A stretch of 64,000 nucleotides of DNA from Methylobacterium oryzae (GCF_021398735.1 NZ_CP090349.1:3233001-3297000), one strand, 5' to 3'; counted from the first letter of the stretch, positions 46,434 to 56,414 are shown. Translations and numbers: made by a program. The notes: generated from the sequence alone by a model not told the origin.

Positions 46434-47473
46434 GGACCTTCGACTACATCCGCCCCGCGAGCGTGCCCGAGGCCGTGGCGGCCGGCCAGCAGCCGGGCAC
46501 CGCCTTCCTCGCCGCCGGCACCAACCTCGTCGACCTGATGAAGGGCGGTGTCGCCACCCCGGAGCGGGTCGTCGACATCACCCGCCTCCCTGGCCTCTCG
46601 GCCATCGAGCGGCTGCCGGACGGCACCGCCCGGGTCGGGGCCCTGGTCCGCAACAGCGACCTCGCCCACGACCCGGCCTTCGCCAAGGCCTACCCGATGG
46701 TGGCCGAGGCCCTGCTGGCCGGCGCCTCGGCGCAGCTGCGCAACGCCGCCACGGTCGGCGGCAACCTGATGCAGCGCACCCGCTGCCAGTACTTCACCGA
46801 CGCGGTCTCGCCCTGCAACAAGCGCGCGCCCGGCTCCGGCTGCGCGGCCCTGGGGCACGCCACCCGCATCCACGCGGTCCAGGGCTGGAGCGAGCACTGC
46901 ATCGCCACCCACCCGTCCGACTTCTGCGTGCCGCTCGCCGCCCTCGACGCGGTGGTCGAGATCGCCGGGCCGGACGGTGCCCGGGAGGTGCCGCTCACCG
47001 CGTTCCACCACCTTCCCGGCGACCACCCGGAGCGGGAGACCGAGCTGCGGGCCGGCGAGCTGATCACCGCCCTGCGCCTGCCCCCCGAGGCGGCCGCGTT
47101 CCGGGGCAATGCCCGCTACCTCAAGGTCCGCGATCGCACCTCCTACGCCTTCGCGGTGGTCTCGGCGGCGGCCGCCCTCACCCTGGAGGCCGGAGGCCGG
47201 ATCGGCCAGGCCCGGCTCGCCCTGGGCGGGCTGGCGCTCAAGCCCTGGCGGGTGGCGGAGGCTGAAGCCGCGCTCGCCGGGCAGGCACCCTCCCCCGAGG
47301 CTTTCGCGAAGGCCGCCGAGGCCGCGCTCGCCGGCGCCAAGCCCACCGGTGAGGCCAACGCCTTCAAGGTCGAGCTCGCCCGCCGGGTGGCGATCCGCGC
47401 GCTGACCCAGGCCGCCGCGGGCACGCCCGCACGGATCCCGGCCCTCCCCGCCTCCCCGTTCGGCATCGTCTGA
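46430..47473 (+). CDS. Molybdenum hydroxylase FAD subunit with [4Fe-4S] insert (PaoB-like)
   Basis: 347 residues from GTG at 46430, overlapping the upstream stop. FAD-binding signatures are LAAGTNLVDLMKGG and RNAATVGGNLMQRTRC. The segment CQYFTDAVSPCNKRAPGSGC supplies cysteines like the extra [4Fe-4S] cluster of PaoB. The subunit passes electrons to an external acceptor. Order and overlap with the flanking subunits are as in PaoABC. Confidence 0.92.
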   Translation: MRTFDYIRPASVPEAVAAGQQPGTAFLAAGTNLVDLMKGGVATPERVVDITRLPGLSAIERLPDGTARVGALVRNSDLAHDPAFAKAYPMVAEALLAGASAQLRNAATVGGNLMQRTRCQYFTDAVSPCNKRAPGSGCAALGHATRIHAVQGWSEHCIATHPSDFCVPLAALDAVVEIAGPDGAREVPLTAFHHLPGDHPERETELRAGELITALRLPPEAAAFRGNARYLKVRDRTSYAFAVVSAAAALTLEAGGRIGQARLALGGLALKPWRVAEAEAALAGQAPSPEAFAKAAEAALAGAKPTGEANAFKVELARRVAIRALTQAAAGTPARIPALPASPFGIV

Positions 47474-47501
47474 CCCTGCCCCCGGTCGGCGGCTCCAGGG
47501 C

Positions 47502-47592
47502 CGTCTTTGCGAGCGGAGCGAAGCAACCCAGGCGGCGCCACGATGCCCGGTGTCGCGCTGCCCTGGGTCACTTCGCTGCGCTCGTGATGACG
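47502..47592. repeat. Intergenic inverted-repeat element, copy 1
   Basis: Two ~29-bp arms (47502-47530 and 47564-47592) form an imperfect inverted repeat around a GC-rich centre. The whole element matches the copy at 60291-60378 read in the opposite orientation. It lies between two genes of one operon, so it is transcribed. Confidence 0.85.
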
Positions 47593-47645
47593 GAGCGGGT
47601 CACCGCAACCGAAGGCTTCAACCGGAACCCTTTGAGGAGACCCGC

Positions 47646-49910
47646 ATGACCGCGACCTCCACGCCCGCCTCGAATCTCCCCGCCGGCGCGATCCGGCACG
47701 GCTCCAGCATCGGCCAGCCGCTGACCCGGCGCGACGGCCCGCTCAAGGTGACGGGCCAGGCCCGCTTCTCCGCCGACAACCTGCCGCCCGGAACCCTCCA
47801 CGCGGCGCTCTGCGTCGCCCGGATCGCCCGCGGACGCGTCACCGGCCTCGACGTGGCCGCCGCGGAGGCGCATCCCGGCGTCGTCGCGGTGATGCGGCCG
47901 GGGCACGCCCCGACGCTCGCCAAGGACCCGGACGCCAAGGACGGGCCGTTCACGTTCCGCCTCGACCTCCTGCAGAACGACCGCGTCCGCTACGCCAACC
48001 AGCCCATCGCCGTGGTGATCGCCGAGACCCTGGAGGCGGCCACCGAGGGCGCCCGGCTGCTCGCCCCGACCTACGCGGCCGAGACGCCGCGGATCGGGCT
48101 CGATTCCGGCGAGGCCTTCACGCCGGATTCGGTCGGCGTCGGCGCGCCGCCCGTCGAGACGGACGGCGACGTCGAGGCCGGACTCGCGGCCGCGTCCAAG
48201 ACGATCGCCGCCACCTACGAGACGCCGGCCCAGTATCACAACGCCATGGAGCCCCACGCGGCGGTGGCGAGCTGGGACGGGGACCGGCTGACGCTGTTCA
48301 TGCCGACCCAGGCGCTCGCCATGTCGCAGGCAAGGCTCGCCGGGCTGTTCGGCATCGGCCCCGACGACATCCACATCGAGAGCCCCTATCTCGGCGGCGG
48401 CTTCGGCTCGAAGGGCGTCCCCGCCGGGCCGCAGGTGCTCGCCTGCATGGCGGCGAAGCTCGTCGGCCGGCCGGTGAAACTCGTCCCGACCCGGACCCAG
48501 ATGTACGGCCCGATGGGCCATCGCGGACCGACCCGGCAGACCCTCCGGCTCGGCGCCGACGCCTCCGGCAAGCTGACGGCCCTCGACCACCACATCCGCA
48601 CCGCCTCGTCGAGCTTCGACGACTTCTTCGAGCCGGCGGGCCGGGCGACCAGCACCCTGTACGCGAGCCCGGCCATCGCCATCCGGCACGAGGCCGTGCG
48701 CCTCGACACCGGCACGCCGCTGTTCATGCGCGCGCCCGGCGAGGCGTCCGGCAGCGTCGCCCTGGAGAGCGCGCTGGACGAGATGGCCCACGAACTCGGC
48801 ATGGACCCGCTGGAGTTCCGGCTCGCCAACTACGCCGAGGTCGAGCCGATCACCGGCAAGCCGTTCTCCTCGAAGGCCCTGCGGGACTGCTACCGGCGCG
48901 GCGCCGAGGCCTTCGGCTGGGTCGGTCGCCCGCTGCAGCCCCGCCAGACCCGCGACCGGGACGGGTTCCTGGTCGGCACCGGCATGGGCACCGCTACCTT
49001 CCCGGCGCTGATCTTCGAGGGGATGGCCCGGGCCGAGATCCGCGCCGACGGCACCGGCACGGTGGAGCTCGGGGCGATCGACATGGGCCAGGGCTCGTGG
49101 ACGGCGCTCGCCCAGATCGCCGCCGACGGCCTCGGGATCGGGATGGACGCCCTCACCTTCCGGATGGGCTCGTCAGACCTGCCGAATGCCGGCATCGCGG
49201 GCGGCTCGGGCCACACCGCCACGGCGGGCGGCGCGGTCCACGCGGCGGCCGGCGACGTGATCCGGCAGCTCGCGGAGCTCGCCACCAACGACCCCGCCTC
49301 CCCGCTCTACGGCGCCGGCAATGCCGGCGTGACCGCCGCGGGCGGGCGTCTGACCCGGCGCGACGACCCGGGCCGGAGCGAGTCCTTCACCGACATCCTC
49401 CGGCGGGCCGGCCGGTCGCGCATCGAGGGCCAGGGCAAGGCCGGCGCCGACCCGGCCGCGCAGGCCTCCTACGCCATGCACGCCCACGGCGCGGTCTTCG
49501 CCGAGGTGAAGGTCGATCCCGATCTCGGCCAGATCCGCGTGAGCCGCCTCGTCGGCGCCTTCGCGGCGGGCCGGGTGATCAACCCGCGCCTCGTCCAGAG
49601 CCAGTATTACGGCGGGATGATCTGGGGCCTGTCCTTCGCCCTGCACGAGCGGGCCGAGATGGACCCGCGCACCGGCCGCTTCCTCAACGACAACCTCGCC
49701 GAGTACCACGTGCCGGTGAACGCCGACGTGCCCGCCATGGAGGCGATCCTGGTCCACGAGGACGACGCGGTGGTGAACAACCTGGGCGTGAAGGGGGTCG
49801 GCGAGATCGGCATCACCGGCACGGTGGGCGCCATCGCCAACGCGGTCTGGCACGCCACCGGCGTGCGGGTCCGCGAGATGCCGATCACCCTCGACAAGCT
49901 GCTGGGCTGA
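47646..49910 (+). CDS. Molybdopterin-binding large subunit of an aldehyde oxidoreductase (PaoC-like)
   Basis: 754 residues from ATG at 47646, with GAGGAGA upstream. The N-terminus (IGQPLTRRDGPLKVTGQARF) and YLGGGFGSKG are Mo-cofactor motifs. PLEFRLANYAEVEP and the late GVGEIGITG hold the catalytic Glu and the cofactor-binding end. The complex probably oxidises aldehydes or N-heterocycles by hydroxylation with water. Substrate unknown. A rho-independent terminator follows. Confidence 0.93.
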   Translation: MTATSTPASNLPAGAIRHGSSIGQPLTRRDGPLKVTGQARFSADNLPPGTLHAALCVARIARGRVTGLDVAAAEAHPGVVAVMRPGHAPTLAKDPDAKDGPFTFRLDLLQNDRVRYANQPIAVVIAETLEAATEGARLLAPTYAAETPRIGLDSGEAFTPDSVGVGAPPVETDGDVEAGLAAASKTIAATYETPAQYHNAMEPHAAVASWDGDRLTLFMPTQALAMSQARLAGLFGIGPDDIHIESPYLGGGFGSKGVPAGPQVLACMAAKLVGRPVKLVPTRTQMYGPMGHRGPTRQTLRLGADASGKLTALDHHIRTASSSFDDFFEPAGRATSTLYASPAIAIRHEAVRLDTGTPLFMRAPGEASGSVALESALDEMAHELGMDPLEFRLANYAEVEPITGKPFSSKALRDCYRRGAEAFGWVGRPLQPRQTRDRDGFLVGTGMGTATFPALIFEGMARAEIRADGTGTVELGAIDMGQGSWTALAQIAADGLGIGMDALTFRMGSSDLPNAGIAGGSGHTATAGGAVHAAAGDVIRQLAELATNDPASPLYGAGNAGVTAAGGRLTRRDDPGRSESFTDILRRAGRSRIEGQGKAGADPAAQASYAMHAHGAVFAEVKVDPDLGQIRVSRLVGAFAAGRVINPRLVQSQYYGGMIWGLSFALHERAEMDPRTGRFLNDNLAEYHVPVNADVPAMEAILVHEDDAVVNNLGVKGVGEIGITGTVGAIANAVWHATGVRVREMPITLDKLLG

Positions 49911-49938
49911 TCCAGCGCTCCGGTCGCGTGGAACCGGT

Positions 49939-49969
49939 CCCGGGCGCGTCGCGCCGCCCGGGTTTTTTT
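49939..49969 (+). terminator. Intrinsic terminator of the molybdenum hydroxylase operon
   Basis: A perfect 8-bp GC stem (49939-49946 with 49955-49962) is followed by seven T. It lies 29 bp past the large-subunit stop. Confidence 0.92.
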
Positions 49970-50025
49970 AGTATGGGGCATGCCACCCGGCGGCCGGCGG
50001 CCGCCGCAGCAGCGCGGAGACCGGC

Positions 50026-50961
50026 ATGCCCCTCACCAGCGACATCGGCGGCGTCGTCCCGATCGCGCCGACCCCGTTCCATCCGGACGGCCGGATCGAC
50101 GAGGTCTCCCTCGACCGGATGACCGACTTCTTCGGGGCGGCCGGCGTCGACGGCCTGACGATCCTCGGCCAGCTCGGCGAGGCCGGCAAGCTCGACCACG
50201 CGGAGGGAATCGCCGTGGCGCGGCGCGTCCTCGGGCGCACACGGCTGCCGGTGATCGTCGGGGTCACGGCGCCGGGCTTCGCGGCCATGCGGTCGCTCGC
50301 CCGGGAGGTGATGGAGCTGGGCGCGGCCGGGGTGATGATCGCGCCGCCCAACACGCTCCGCACCGACGACCAAGTGGTCGGCTATTTTCGGAATGCCGCC
50401 GAGGCCGTGGGCCCGGACGTGCCCTTCGTGCTTCAGGACTATCCCCTCACCTTCTCGGTCCAGATGACCCCCGGCGTGATCCGCCGGATCGTGTCGGAGA
50501 ACCCCTCCTGCGTGATGCTCAAGCACGAGGACTGGCCGGGACTAGAGAAGATCTCGACGCTGCGCGGCTTCGAGGCGGACGGCTCGATGCGCCACATCTC
50601 CATCCTGGTCGGCAACGGCGGCCTGTTCCTCGATTTCGAGACCGAGCGCGGCGCCGACGGGGCCAATACCGGCTACGCCTTCCCGGAGATGCTGGTCGAC
50701 GTGGTCCGCCTCGGCCGGGCCGGCGAGCGTGATGCCGCCCACGACCTGTTCGACGCCCACCTCCCCTATCTCCGCTACGAGCAGCAGCAGGGCCCGCTGG
50801 GGCTCGCGGTCCGCAAATACGTGTTCATGCGCCGGGGGATCTTCTCGTCCGACGCGCAGCGCAAGCCGTCGCAGGCGCTGACCGCGCAGGCGAAGGCCGA
50901 GGTCGAGTACCTGCTGGCCCGCCTCGCCCGCACCGACGCGCGGGCCCGGCTCGCGGCCTAG
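50026..50961 (+). CDS. Dihydrodipicolinate synthase/N-acetylneuraminate lyase family aldolase
   Basis: 311 residues. The TIM-barrel N-terminus GVVPIAPTPFHPDGRID and GLTILGQLGEAGKL fit the DapA family. The Schiff-base Lys is in CVMLKHED. The usual DapA gate GTTGE reads GQLGE, so the substrate is probably not aspartate semialdehyde; other 2-oxo-acid aldolases or dehydratases are more likely. The ATG at 50026 follows the terminator, so it is a separate transcription unit. Confidence 0.88.
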   Translation: MPLTSDIGGVVPIAPTPFHPDGRIDEVSLDRMTDFFGAAGVDGLTILGQLGEAGKLDHAEGIAVARRVLGRTRLPVIVGVTAPGFAAMRSLAREVMELGAAGVMIAPPNTLRTDDQVVGYFRNAAEAVGPDVPFVLQDYPLTFSVQMTPGVIRRIVSENPSCVMLKHEDWPGLEKISTLRGFEADGSMRHISILVGNGGLFLDFETERGADGANTGYAFPEMLVDVVRLGRAGERDAAHDLFDAHLPYLRYEQQQGPLGLAVRKYVFMRRGIFSSDAQRKPSQALTAQAKAEVEYLLARLARTDARARLAA

Positions 50962-51051
50962 ACCGCCCCCGCCGCGCCCTGCCCCGGCCGGAAGGCCGGG
51001 GCCCTCGCTCAACCCGCCGCGGCTGCCGGGTTGCGTCCGGCGCGCGACGGC

Positions 51052-53481
51052 TCACTCGAGCCTGTAGGCGATGACCGAATCGCCCGGCGTGGTTCCGAGC
51101 GAGCCGTGCCCGCCCGCTGCGATCACCACGTACTGCCGGCCGTCCCGGCCGCGATAGGTCATCGGGGTGGCCTGGCCGCCGGCCGGCAATGTCGTGGTCC
51201 ACAGGACCTCGCCGGTCTGCATGTCGTAGCCGCGGATGCGGTCGTCGAGCGTGGCGGCCGTGAACGCGACGCCGCCCGCCGTGGTCAGGGTGCCGCCGTG
51301 GGCCAGCATGCCCATCTCCAGGGGAAGCGGGACGGCCAGACCGCCGACCTTCTGCCCCGCGACCGTGCCGTTGCGGCGCTTCCAGGCGACGGTGCCGTCG
51401 GCGAGATTCACGCCGACGCGCACGCCCCAGGGCGGCGCGCTGCAGGGGATGCCGAGGGCGGAGCGCATGTGCGCGATCGAGATCGCGTAGCGGCCGCCGA
51501 GATTCTCGTTGACCGGGCTCGCCTCGGGATCGGCACCGAGGAGGCGCCTCTCCGGCTCGCCCGGGGGGCGCGGGAGCAGGCGGTAGATGTAGGGCAGGTA
51601 TTGCGGCGTCGCGATCATCCAGTGATGGACCGGATCGACCGCCACCGACCCCCAGTTGAACACCCCGATATTGCCGGGCCAGACGATCGCGCCCTCCGAC
51701 GCCTGGGGCGGCGTGAACGGGTTGCCGTCGTAGCGATTCGACCGGAAGGCGAGGCGGCACTGGATCTGGTCGAAGGGCGTGACGCCCCACATGCCGGCCT
51801 CCGTCAGCGGCGCCGGCGTGAAGCGGAGGGACGACATCGGCTGGACCGGGGACGGCGTCTCCCCCGGGATGTCGGTCCGGGTCGAGACCGGAACCTCGGA
51901 GACCGGTCGGACCGGGGCGCCGGTGCGGCGGTCGAGGACCCAGACGTTGCCGACCTTGGTGGGGATCAGGATCGCCGGCACCGTCCCCTCGCCCTGCGGC
52001 AGGGTGAGGAGGACCGGCTGGGACGGGTTATCGCGGTCCCACAGGTCGTGATACGCGGTCCGGAACGCCCAGCGCAGCGCGCCCGTCTCCAGATCCAGCG
52101 CCGCCAGGGCGTCGATGAGGGCCTCGTCCGCCTTCGACCGGGCCACGCCCACCTGATCGGGCGCCCGGTTGCCGAACGGCACGTAGACGAGCCCCAGCGC
52201 CTCGTCGGCCGAGAACTGCGTCCAGGCCACCGCCGAGTTGGGCTCGTACGACTCGCCGGGCCGCAGCGGCGCGGTCGCGTCGGGCTTGCCGGCGTCGAAC
52301 TTCCAGACGATCGCGCCGGTGCGTACGTCGAAGGCGCGGATCACGCCCGAGGGGTTGTCCGCGTAGTAGTTGTCGGCGATCGCGCTGCCGAGGACGATGA
52401 GGTTCCGGGTCACCAGCGGCGCCGAGGTCTGCTGATAGGCGGCGCGCCGGAGGTTCGGCATCTGCGCCTTCAGGTCGACGAACCCGTCCGCCCCGAAGGT
52501 CCTGCACGGGGCGCCGGTCTCGGCGTTCAGCGCGTAGAGGCGGGCGTCGACCGAGGCCGCGATGATCCGGCGCGGGCACTCGGCGATCGCGGCCGCGACG
52601 GCGGCGGCCCGGTCGGCGTCGGTCTCGGCGGGTGGCGCGTAGCCGGCCGAGTCGTTGTAGGACACGCCGCGGCAGGTCTGGTGCTGGTACTGGCCGTCCC
52701 GCGCCATCTTCGGGTCGAAGGCCCAGACCAGCCGGCCGGTCTCGGGCTCCAGGGCCTGGACGATGTTGTGCGGCGTGCAGAGGTAGAGCAGCCCGTTCAC
52801 CTTGATCGGCGTGGCCTCGAAGGTGAATTCCTTCGGATCCGCCCGGCTGTCGCCGCGCAGGTCGCCGGTATGGTGCTCCCAGGCCACGGCGAGGCCCCGG
52901 ACATTGGCGGTGCCGATATCCGCCAGAGCCGAGTAGCGCTGGCCGAGATTGGTGCCGCCATAGGCGACCCAGTCGTCGGCCGGATAGGGAACGCCGCTCG
53001 GATCGACGGCGGCCGGCCCCGCCCCCGCGACCTTCGGCAGGCTGCCCCGCGTCTCGACCGGGTCGACGAACCAGGACGCGGCGCCCGAGGCCGCGATCAG
53101 CAGGACGACGACCCGGAGGGCGAGCGGACCGTTCCCGAGGCCGGGCGTCCAGGGCCGTTCGGGCGCGTCGCACAGGCGCCGCACCACGGAGGGCAGGCAG
53201 AGCACGAGCCCGACGAGGAGGAGCAGGCCCCCGCGCGGGATCCATTGCCACTTGTCGAATCCGACCTCGCCGAGCGTCCACACGAAGGCCGCCGCCAGCA
53301 CCAGGGCGTAGATCCGGAGGCCGTTCTGGCGTCGCCGGACCAGCTCGACGCCGGAGACCAGCACGCCCAAGCCCAGGGCGACGTAGAACCAGGACCCGCC
53401 CGCGAGGGCCAGTGTCAGACCGAAGCTCGCGAGGGCGAGGCCAAGCAGCGCGATCGACAGCGCTATCGTTCCGAGTGCCAC
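51052..53481 (-). CDS. Membrane-bound PQQ-dependent dehydrogenase (glucose/quinate type)
   Basis: 809 residues from a GTG at 53481. Five hydrophobic helices cover residues 1-~130, as in Gcd and QuiA. The propeller starts DWVAYGGTNLGQRYSALADI, and PQQ-enzyme repeats with Trp-Gly motifs follow. WGSVAVDPVHHWMIATPQYL and AHGGTLTTAGGVAFTAA are further signatures. The enzyme oxidises a sugar or cyclic polyol in the periplasm and passes electrons to ubiquinone. Length fits glucose dehydrogenase (E. coli Gcd 796), so gcd is likely, but quinate/shikimate dehydrogenase cannot be excluded. Confidence 0.93.
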   Translation of the reverse strand: MALGTIALSIALLGLALASFGLTLALAGGSWFYVALGLGVLVSGVELVRRRQNGLRIYALVLAAAFVWTLGEVGFDKWQWIPRGGLLLLVGLVLCLPSVVRRLCDAPERPWTPGLGNGPLALRVVVLLIAASGAASWFVDPVETRGSLPKVAGAGPAAVDPSGVPYPADDWVAYGGTNLGQRYSALADIGTANVRGLAVAWEHHTGDLRGDSRADPKEFTFEATPIKVNGLLYLCTPHNIVQALEPETGRLVWAFDPKMARDGQYQHQTCRGVSYNDSAGYAPPAETDADRAAAVAAAIAECPRRIIAASVDARLYALNAETGAPCRTFGADGFVDLKAQMPNLRRAAYQQTSAPLVTRNLIVLGSAIADNYYADNPSGVIRAFDVRTGAIVWKFDAGKPDATAPLRPGESYEPNSAVAWTQFSADEALGLVYVPFGNRAPDQVGVARSKADEALIDALAALDLETGALRWAFRTAYHDLWDRDNPSQPVLLTLPQGEGTVPAILIPTKVGNVWVLDRRTGAPVRPVSEVPVSTRTDIPGETPSPVQPMSSLRFTPAPLTEAGMWGVTPFDQIQCRLAFRSNRYDGNPFTPPQASEGAIVWPGNIGVFNWGSVAVDPVHHWMIATPQYLPYIYRLLPRPPGEPERRLLGADPEASPVNENLGGRYAISIAHMRSALGIPCSAPPWGVRVGVNLADGTVAWKRRNGTVAGQKVGGLAVPLPLEMGMLAHGGTLTTAGGVAFTAATLDDRIRGYDMQTGEVLWTTTLPAGGQATPMTYRGRDGRQYVVIAAGGHGSLGTTPGDSVIAYRLE

Positions 53482-53587
53482 GGCGGTGGTATCCGCTTCC
53501 TGAGCCGGCCGGTCACGGCGGCGCCGGAAGCTGAGCCCCCACGGTGCCGCCGCATGCCCGACGGCTTATCGCCGCCGTAGCTGTCCC

Positions 53588-53613
53588 AAGGCTGGACAAG
53601 GCTGGACAAGGCT
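53588..53613. repeat. Short 11-bp tandem repeat
   Basis: CAAGGCTGGA-type units occur three times just after the membrane-fusion protein stop, between it and the PQQ dehydrogenase start. Confidence 0.7.
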
Positions 53614-53628
53614 GCCGGGCGCCGCCGC

Positions 53629-54897
53629 TCACGCTCCGGCCCGGTCCTCCGGACGCAGGGTGACCCGGTCGCCGTCGCGCAGCGAGGCCGGCGGGCCCAC
53701 GACGACGCGCTCGCCGCCGTTCAGACCGTCGCGCAGCTCCAGGAGCGTGCGGGTCTGGCGGAAGATCGTGACGGGGCGCATCCGCACCACGCCGCCCCCG
53801 TCCCCGGCCGCCTCGACCACGGCCACGCGGGTCCCGTGCTGGTCGAAGATCAGCGCGTCGTTCGGCACCGTCACGGCGGGCGAGACCCGCGGGATCTCCA
53901 GCGTGATCGTGATGTAGAGTCCCGGCCGCAGCGCCCCGTCGGGGTTGGGGATGTCGACCTGCGTGACCAGCGTGCGCGCGGCCGAGAGCAGCGTCGTCGA
54001 CGAGCGCGAGACCGTGCCGGGGAAGATCCGGCCCGGGATCTGCGCCACCTCGACCGTGGCGGCCAGCCCGTCGCGGACGCCGTCGGCGGCGTAGAGCGGC
54101 ACGTTCACCGCCATGCGCAGCACGTCGTCCCGGTTCAGCGTGAGGAGCGGTGCCCCCGTATTCGTGTCCGCCGTGACCGCGTCGCCGACGTCGTTGTTGC
54201 GGGCCGTCACCACCCCGTCGAAGGGCGCGCGGATCTCCTCGAAGCCGGTCAGGACCTTGAGCCGGGCGACCTGCGCCTCCTGGGCGGCGATGTTGGCCTC
54301 CGCGACCTTCACGGCGGCCCTGGCGGCGTCGACGTTGGCGGTCTGCGCCAGCACCCCGGCCTGGGAGGTGTCGGCGTTCTGCCGGGTCTCGACCCCGGTG
54401 CCGGCGAGCGTCGAGGTCCGCCGGTTGGTCACGTCGGCGAGGTGGCGGTTGGCCTCGGCCTGATCCACCATCGCCCGCGCCTGGATCAGTGCCGCCTGGA
54501 GCTGCAGCACCTGCGACTGGGCCTGGACCAGCTGCTGGTCGAGGTCGGGCGCGCTGATCCGGAACAGCAGGTCGCCCGCCTTCACGTGCGAGCCGATATC
54601 GACCTTGCGCTCGACGATGTAGCCGGTCGCCCGCGGGTAGAGGTTCGCGATGTCGAACGCCTGGGTGGTGCCCGTCTGGGTCAGGCTCAGGGTGTCGGAG
54701 GCCCGGGCCGCGGCGGCGACCCGCACGGTCGGCGGCTTCGCCTCGGCGGCGGGCGGACTCGCTGCGCGCGACGCGTCCGGCCACAGGCGGTATCCGAGGA
54801 CGCCGAGGCCCGCCAGCGCCAGCAGGGCGAGCCACCGGCGGCCGCCGCGGGCGGGCGGGACGGTTCCGTCCGTGGCTGAACTGTCCCGGTCCGCCAT
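53629..54897 (-). CDS. RND-type periplasmic adaptor (membrane-fusion protein), orphan
   Basis: 422 residues from the ATG at 54897. One membrane anchor lies at about 22-38 (LALLALAGLGVLGYRLW). A lipoyl half-motif (YPRATGYIVERKVDIGSHVK) is followed by a coiled-coil hairpin at about 120-210. The second half of the lipoyl motif is in FDGVVTARNNDVGDAV, with beta-barrel segments after it. Adaptors link an inner-membrane pump to an outer-membrane duct, but no RND pump or TolC gene is adjacent. It may serve a pump encoded elsewhere. Confidence 0.88.
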   Translation of the reverse strand: MADRDSSATDGTVPPARGGRRWLALLALAGLGVLGYRLWPDASRAASPPAAEAKPPTVRVAAAARASDTLSLTQTGTTQAFDIANLYPRATGYIVERKVDIGSHVKAGDLLFRISAPDLDQQLVQAQSQVLQLQAALIQARAMVDQAEANRHLADVTNRRTSTLAGTGVETRQNADTSQAGVLAQTANVDAARAAVKVAEANIAAQEAQVARLKVLTGFEEIRAPFDGVVTARNNDVGDAVTADTNTGAPLLTLNRDDVLRMAVNVPLYAADGVRDGLAATVEVAQIPGRIFPGTVSRSSTTLLSAARTLVTQVDIPNPDGALRPGLYITITLEIPRVSPAVTVPNDALIFDQHGTRVAVVEAAGDGGGVVRMRPVTIFRQTRTLLELRDGLNGGERVVVGPPASLRDGDRVTLRPEDRAGA

Positions 54898-55102
54898 CCT
54901 CGCCCTCGGGTCGCGCCGCGCCTGAACCGCCGCCTCGGCGCCCGGCCGGGACGCGTGCGGTGCCGTATTCAATGCGCCGTCTTCAATGCATAGACCGCGC
55001 GCGGGCTCCGGGCGAGATGCCGCAGCGCACAGCCCGGCCCGCCCGCGGATCCTCCGAGCACGCGACCGGTTTCCCTGCCACCGACTCAGGGACCGATCCA
55101 CG

Positions 55103-56329
55103 ATGACCGAGATCTCCAGGCGCGCCGTCATCGCAGCCGCCGGCGGCGCGATGGCGGCATCCTCCGCCGCGGCGCAATCCGCCGGGCCGGCCGCGCCCCG
55201 CCCCGAGCGCGGCGGCAAGGGCGCCGACATCCTGGGCCCGCAGAACCGGCCCCGCGCCGCCGAGGAGCCGTTCACCCTGGCGCCGCCCGCCACCGACCAC
55301 GGCACCATGCCGAACCTGAAATGGTCCTTCGCGGACAGCCACATGCGGCTGGAGGAGGGCGGCTGGGCGCGCCAGACCACGATCCGCGAGCTGCCGGTCT
55401 CCAAGGCCATGGCCGGGGTCAACATGCGGCTCAAGGCCGGCGCGGTCCGCGAGATGCACTGGCACAAGGAATCCGAGTGGGCCTACATGATCAAGGGCAA
55501 GGCCCGGATCACCGCGGTCGACCAGGACGGGCGCACCTTCGCGGACGATGTCGGCGCGGGCGACCTCTGGTACTTCCCGGGCGGCATCCCGCACGCCATC
55601 CAGGGACTCGCCGCCGACGGGATCGACGGGTGCGAGTTCCTGCTCGTCTTCGACGACGGCGGTTTCTCGGAGGATTCCACCTTCCTGCTCACCGACTGGC
55701 TGGCCCACACGCCCCGGGACGTGCTCGCCAAGAATTTCGGCCTGCCCGAGAGCGCCTTCGCCAGGATCCCCGAGAAGGAGCTCTACATCTTCCCCGGCCC
55801 GAAACCCGGCCCGCTCGCGGCCGACAGGATGGGCGGCTCCGGGCCGGTGCCGAAGACCTTCAGCCACCGTATGCTGGCACAGGAGCCGGTCCGCACCCGG
55901 GGTGGCAGCGTGCGCATCACCGATTCCACGGTGTTCCCGGCGTCCGTGACGATCGCGGCGGCCCTGGTCGAGGTCGAGCCCGGGGGGCTGCGCGAGCTGC
56001 ACTGGCACCCGAACAGCGACGAGTGGCAGTACTACCTCTCCGGCCAGGGCCGGATGACGGTGTTCGGCTCGGAATCGAAGGCCCGCACCTTCGACTACCG
56101 GGCCGGCGACGTCGGCTACGTGCCCTTCGCCATGGGGCACTACATCGAGAATACCGGCGACACGACCCTGACATTCCTGGAGATGTTCAAGAGCTCGCGC
56201 TACGCCGACATCTCCCTGACGCAGTGGCTGGCCCTGACTCCGCACCCCCTGGTTCAGGCCCATACCGGGCTGGATCCCGAGCGCCTTGAGGCCCTGCCGG
56301 AGACGAAGTCCCCCGTTGTGCCGGGTTGA
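55103..56329 (+). CDS. oxdC: Bicupin oxalate decarboxylase
   Basis: 408 residues from the ATG at 55103. A Tat-like signal ([21 protein letters not shown]) suggests export. Both cupins have complete metal sites: [12 protein letters not shown] with PHAI, and [14 protein letters not shown] with GHYIE. The domain-I lid reads SEDST where B. subtilis OxdC has SENST; the catalytic Glu is kept, which favours decarboxylation of oxalate to formate and CO2 over oxidation. Formate can feed methylotrophic metabolism. It stands alone. Confidence 0.9.
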   Translation: MTEISRRAVIAAAGGAMAASSAAAQSAGPAAPRPERGGKGADILGPQNRPRAAEEPFTLAPPATDHGTMPNLKWSFADSHMRLEEGGWARQTTIRELPVSKAMAGVNMRLKAGAVREMHWHKESEWAYMIKGKARITAVDQDGRTFADDVGAGDLWYFPGGIPHAIQGLAADGIDGCEFLLVFDDGGFSEDSTFLLTDWLAHTPRDVLAKNFGLPESAFARIPEKELYIFPGPKPGPLAADRMGGSGPVPKTFSHRMLAQEPVRTRGGSVRITDSTVFPASVTIAAALVEVEPGGLRELHWHPNSDEWQYYLSGQGRMTVFGSESKARTFDYRAGDVGYVPFAMGHYIENTGDTTLTFLEMFKSSRYADISLTQWLALTPHPLVQAHTGLDPERLEALPETKSPVVPG

Positions 56330-56414
56330 CGCGCCCGGGAACCCGGACCGATCCTGGCGCGTCGACTCGCACAAGCGTTTCCGAAACCCGCTCGACTCTC
56401 GCACGGAGGGACCC

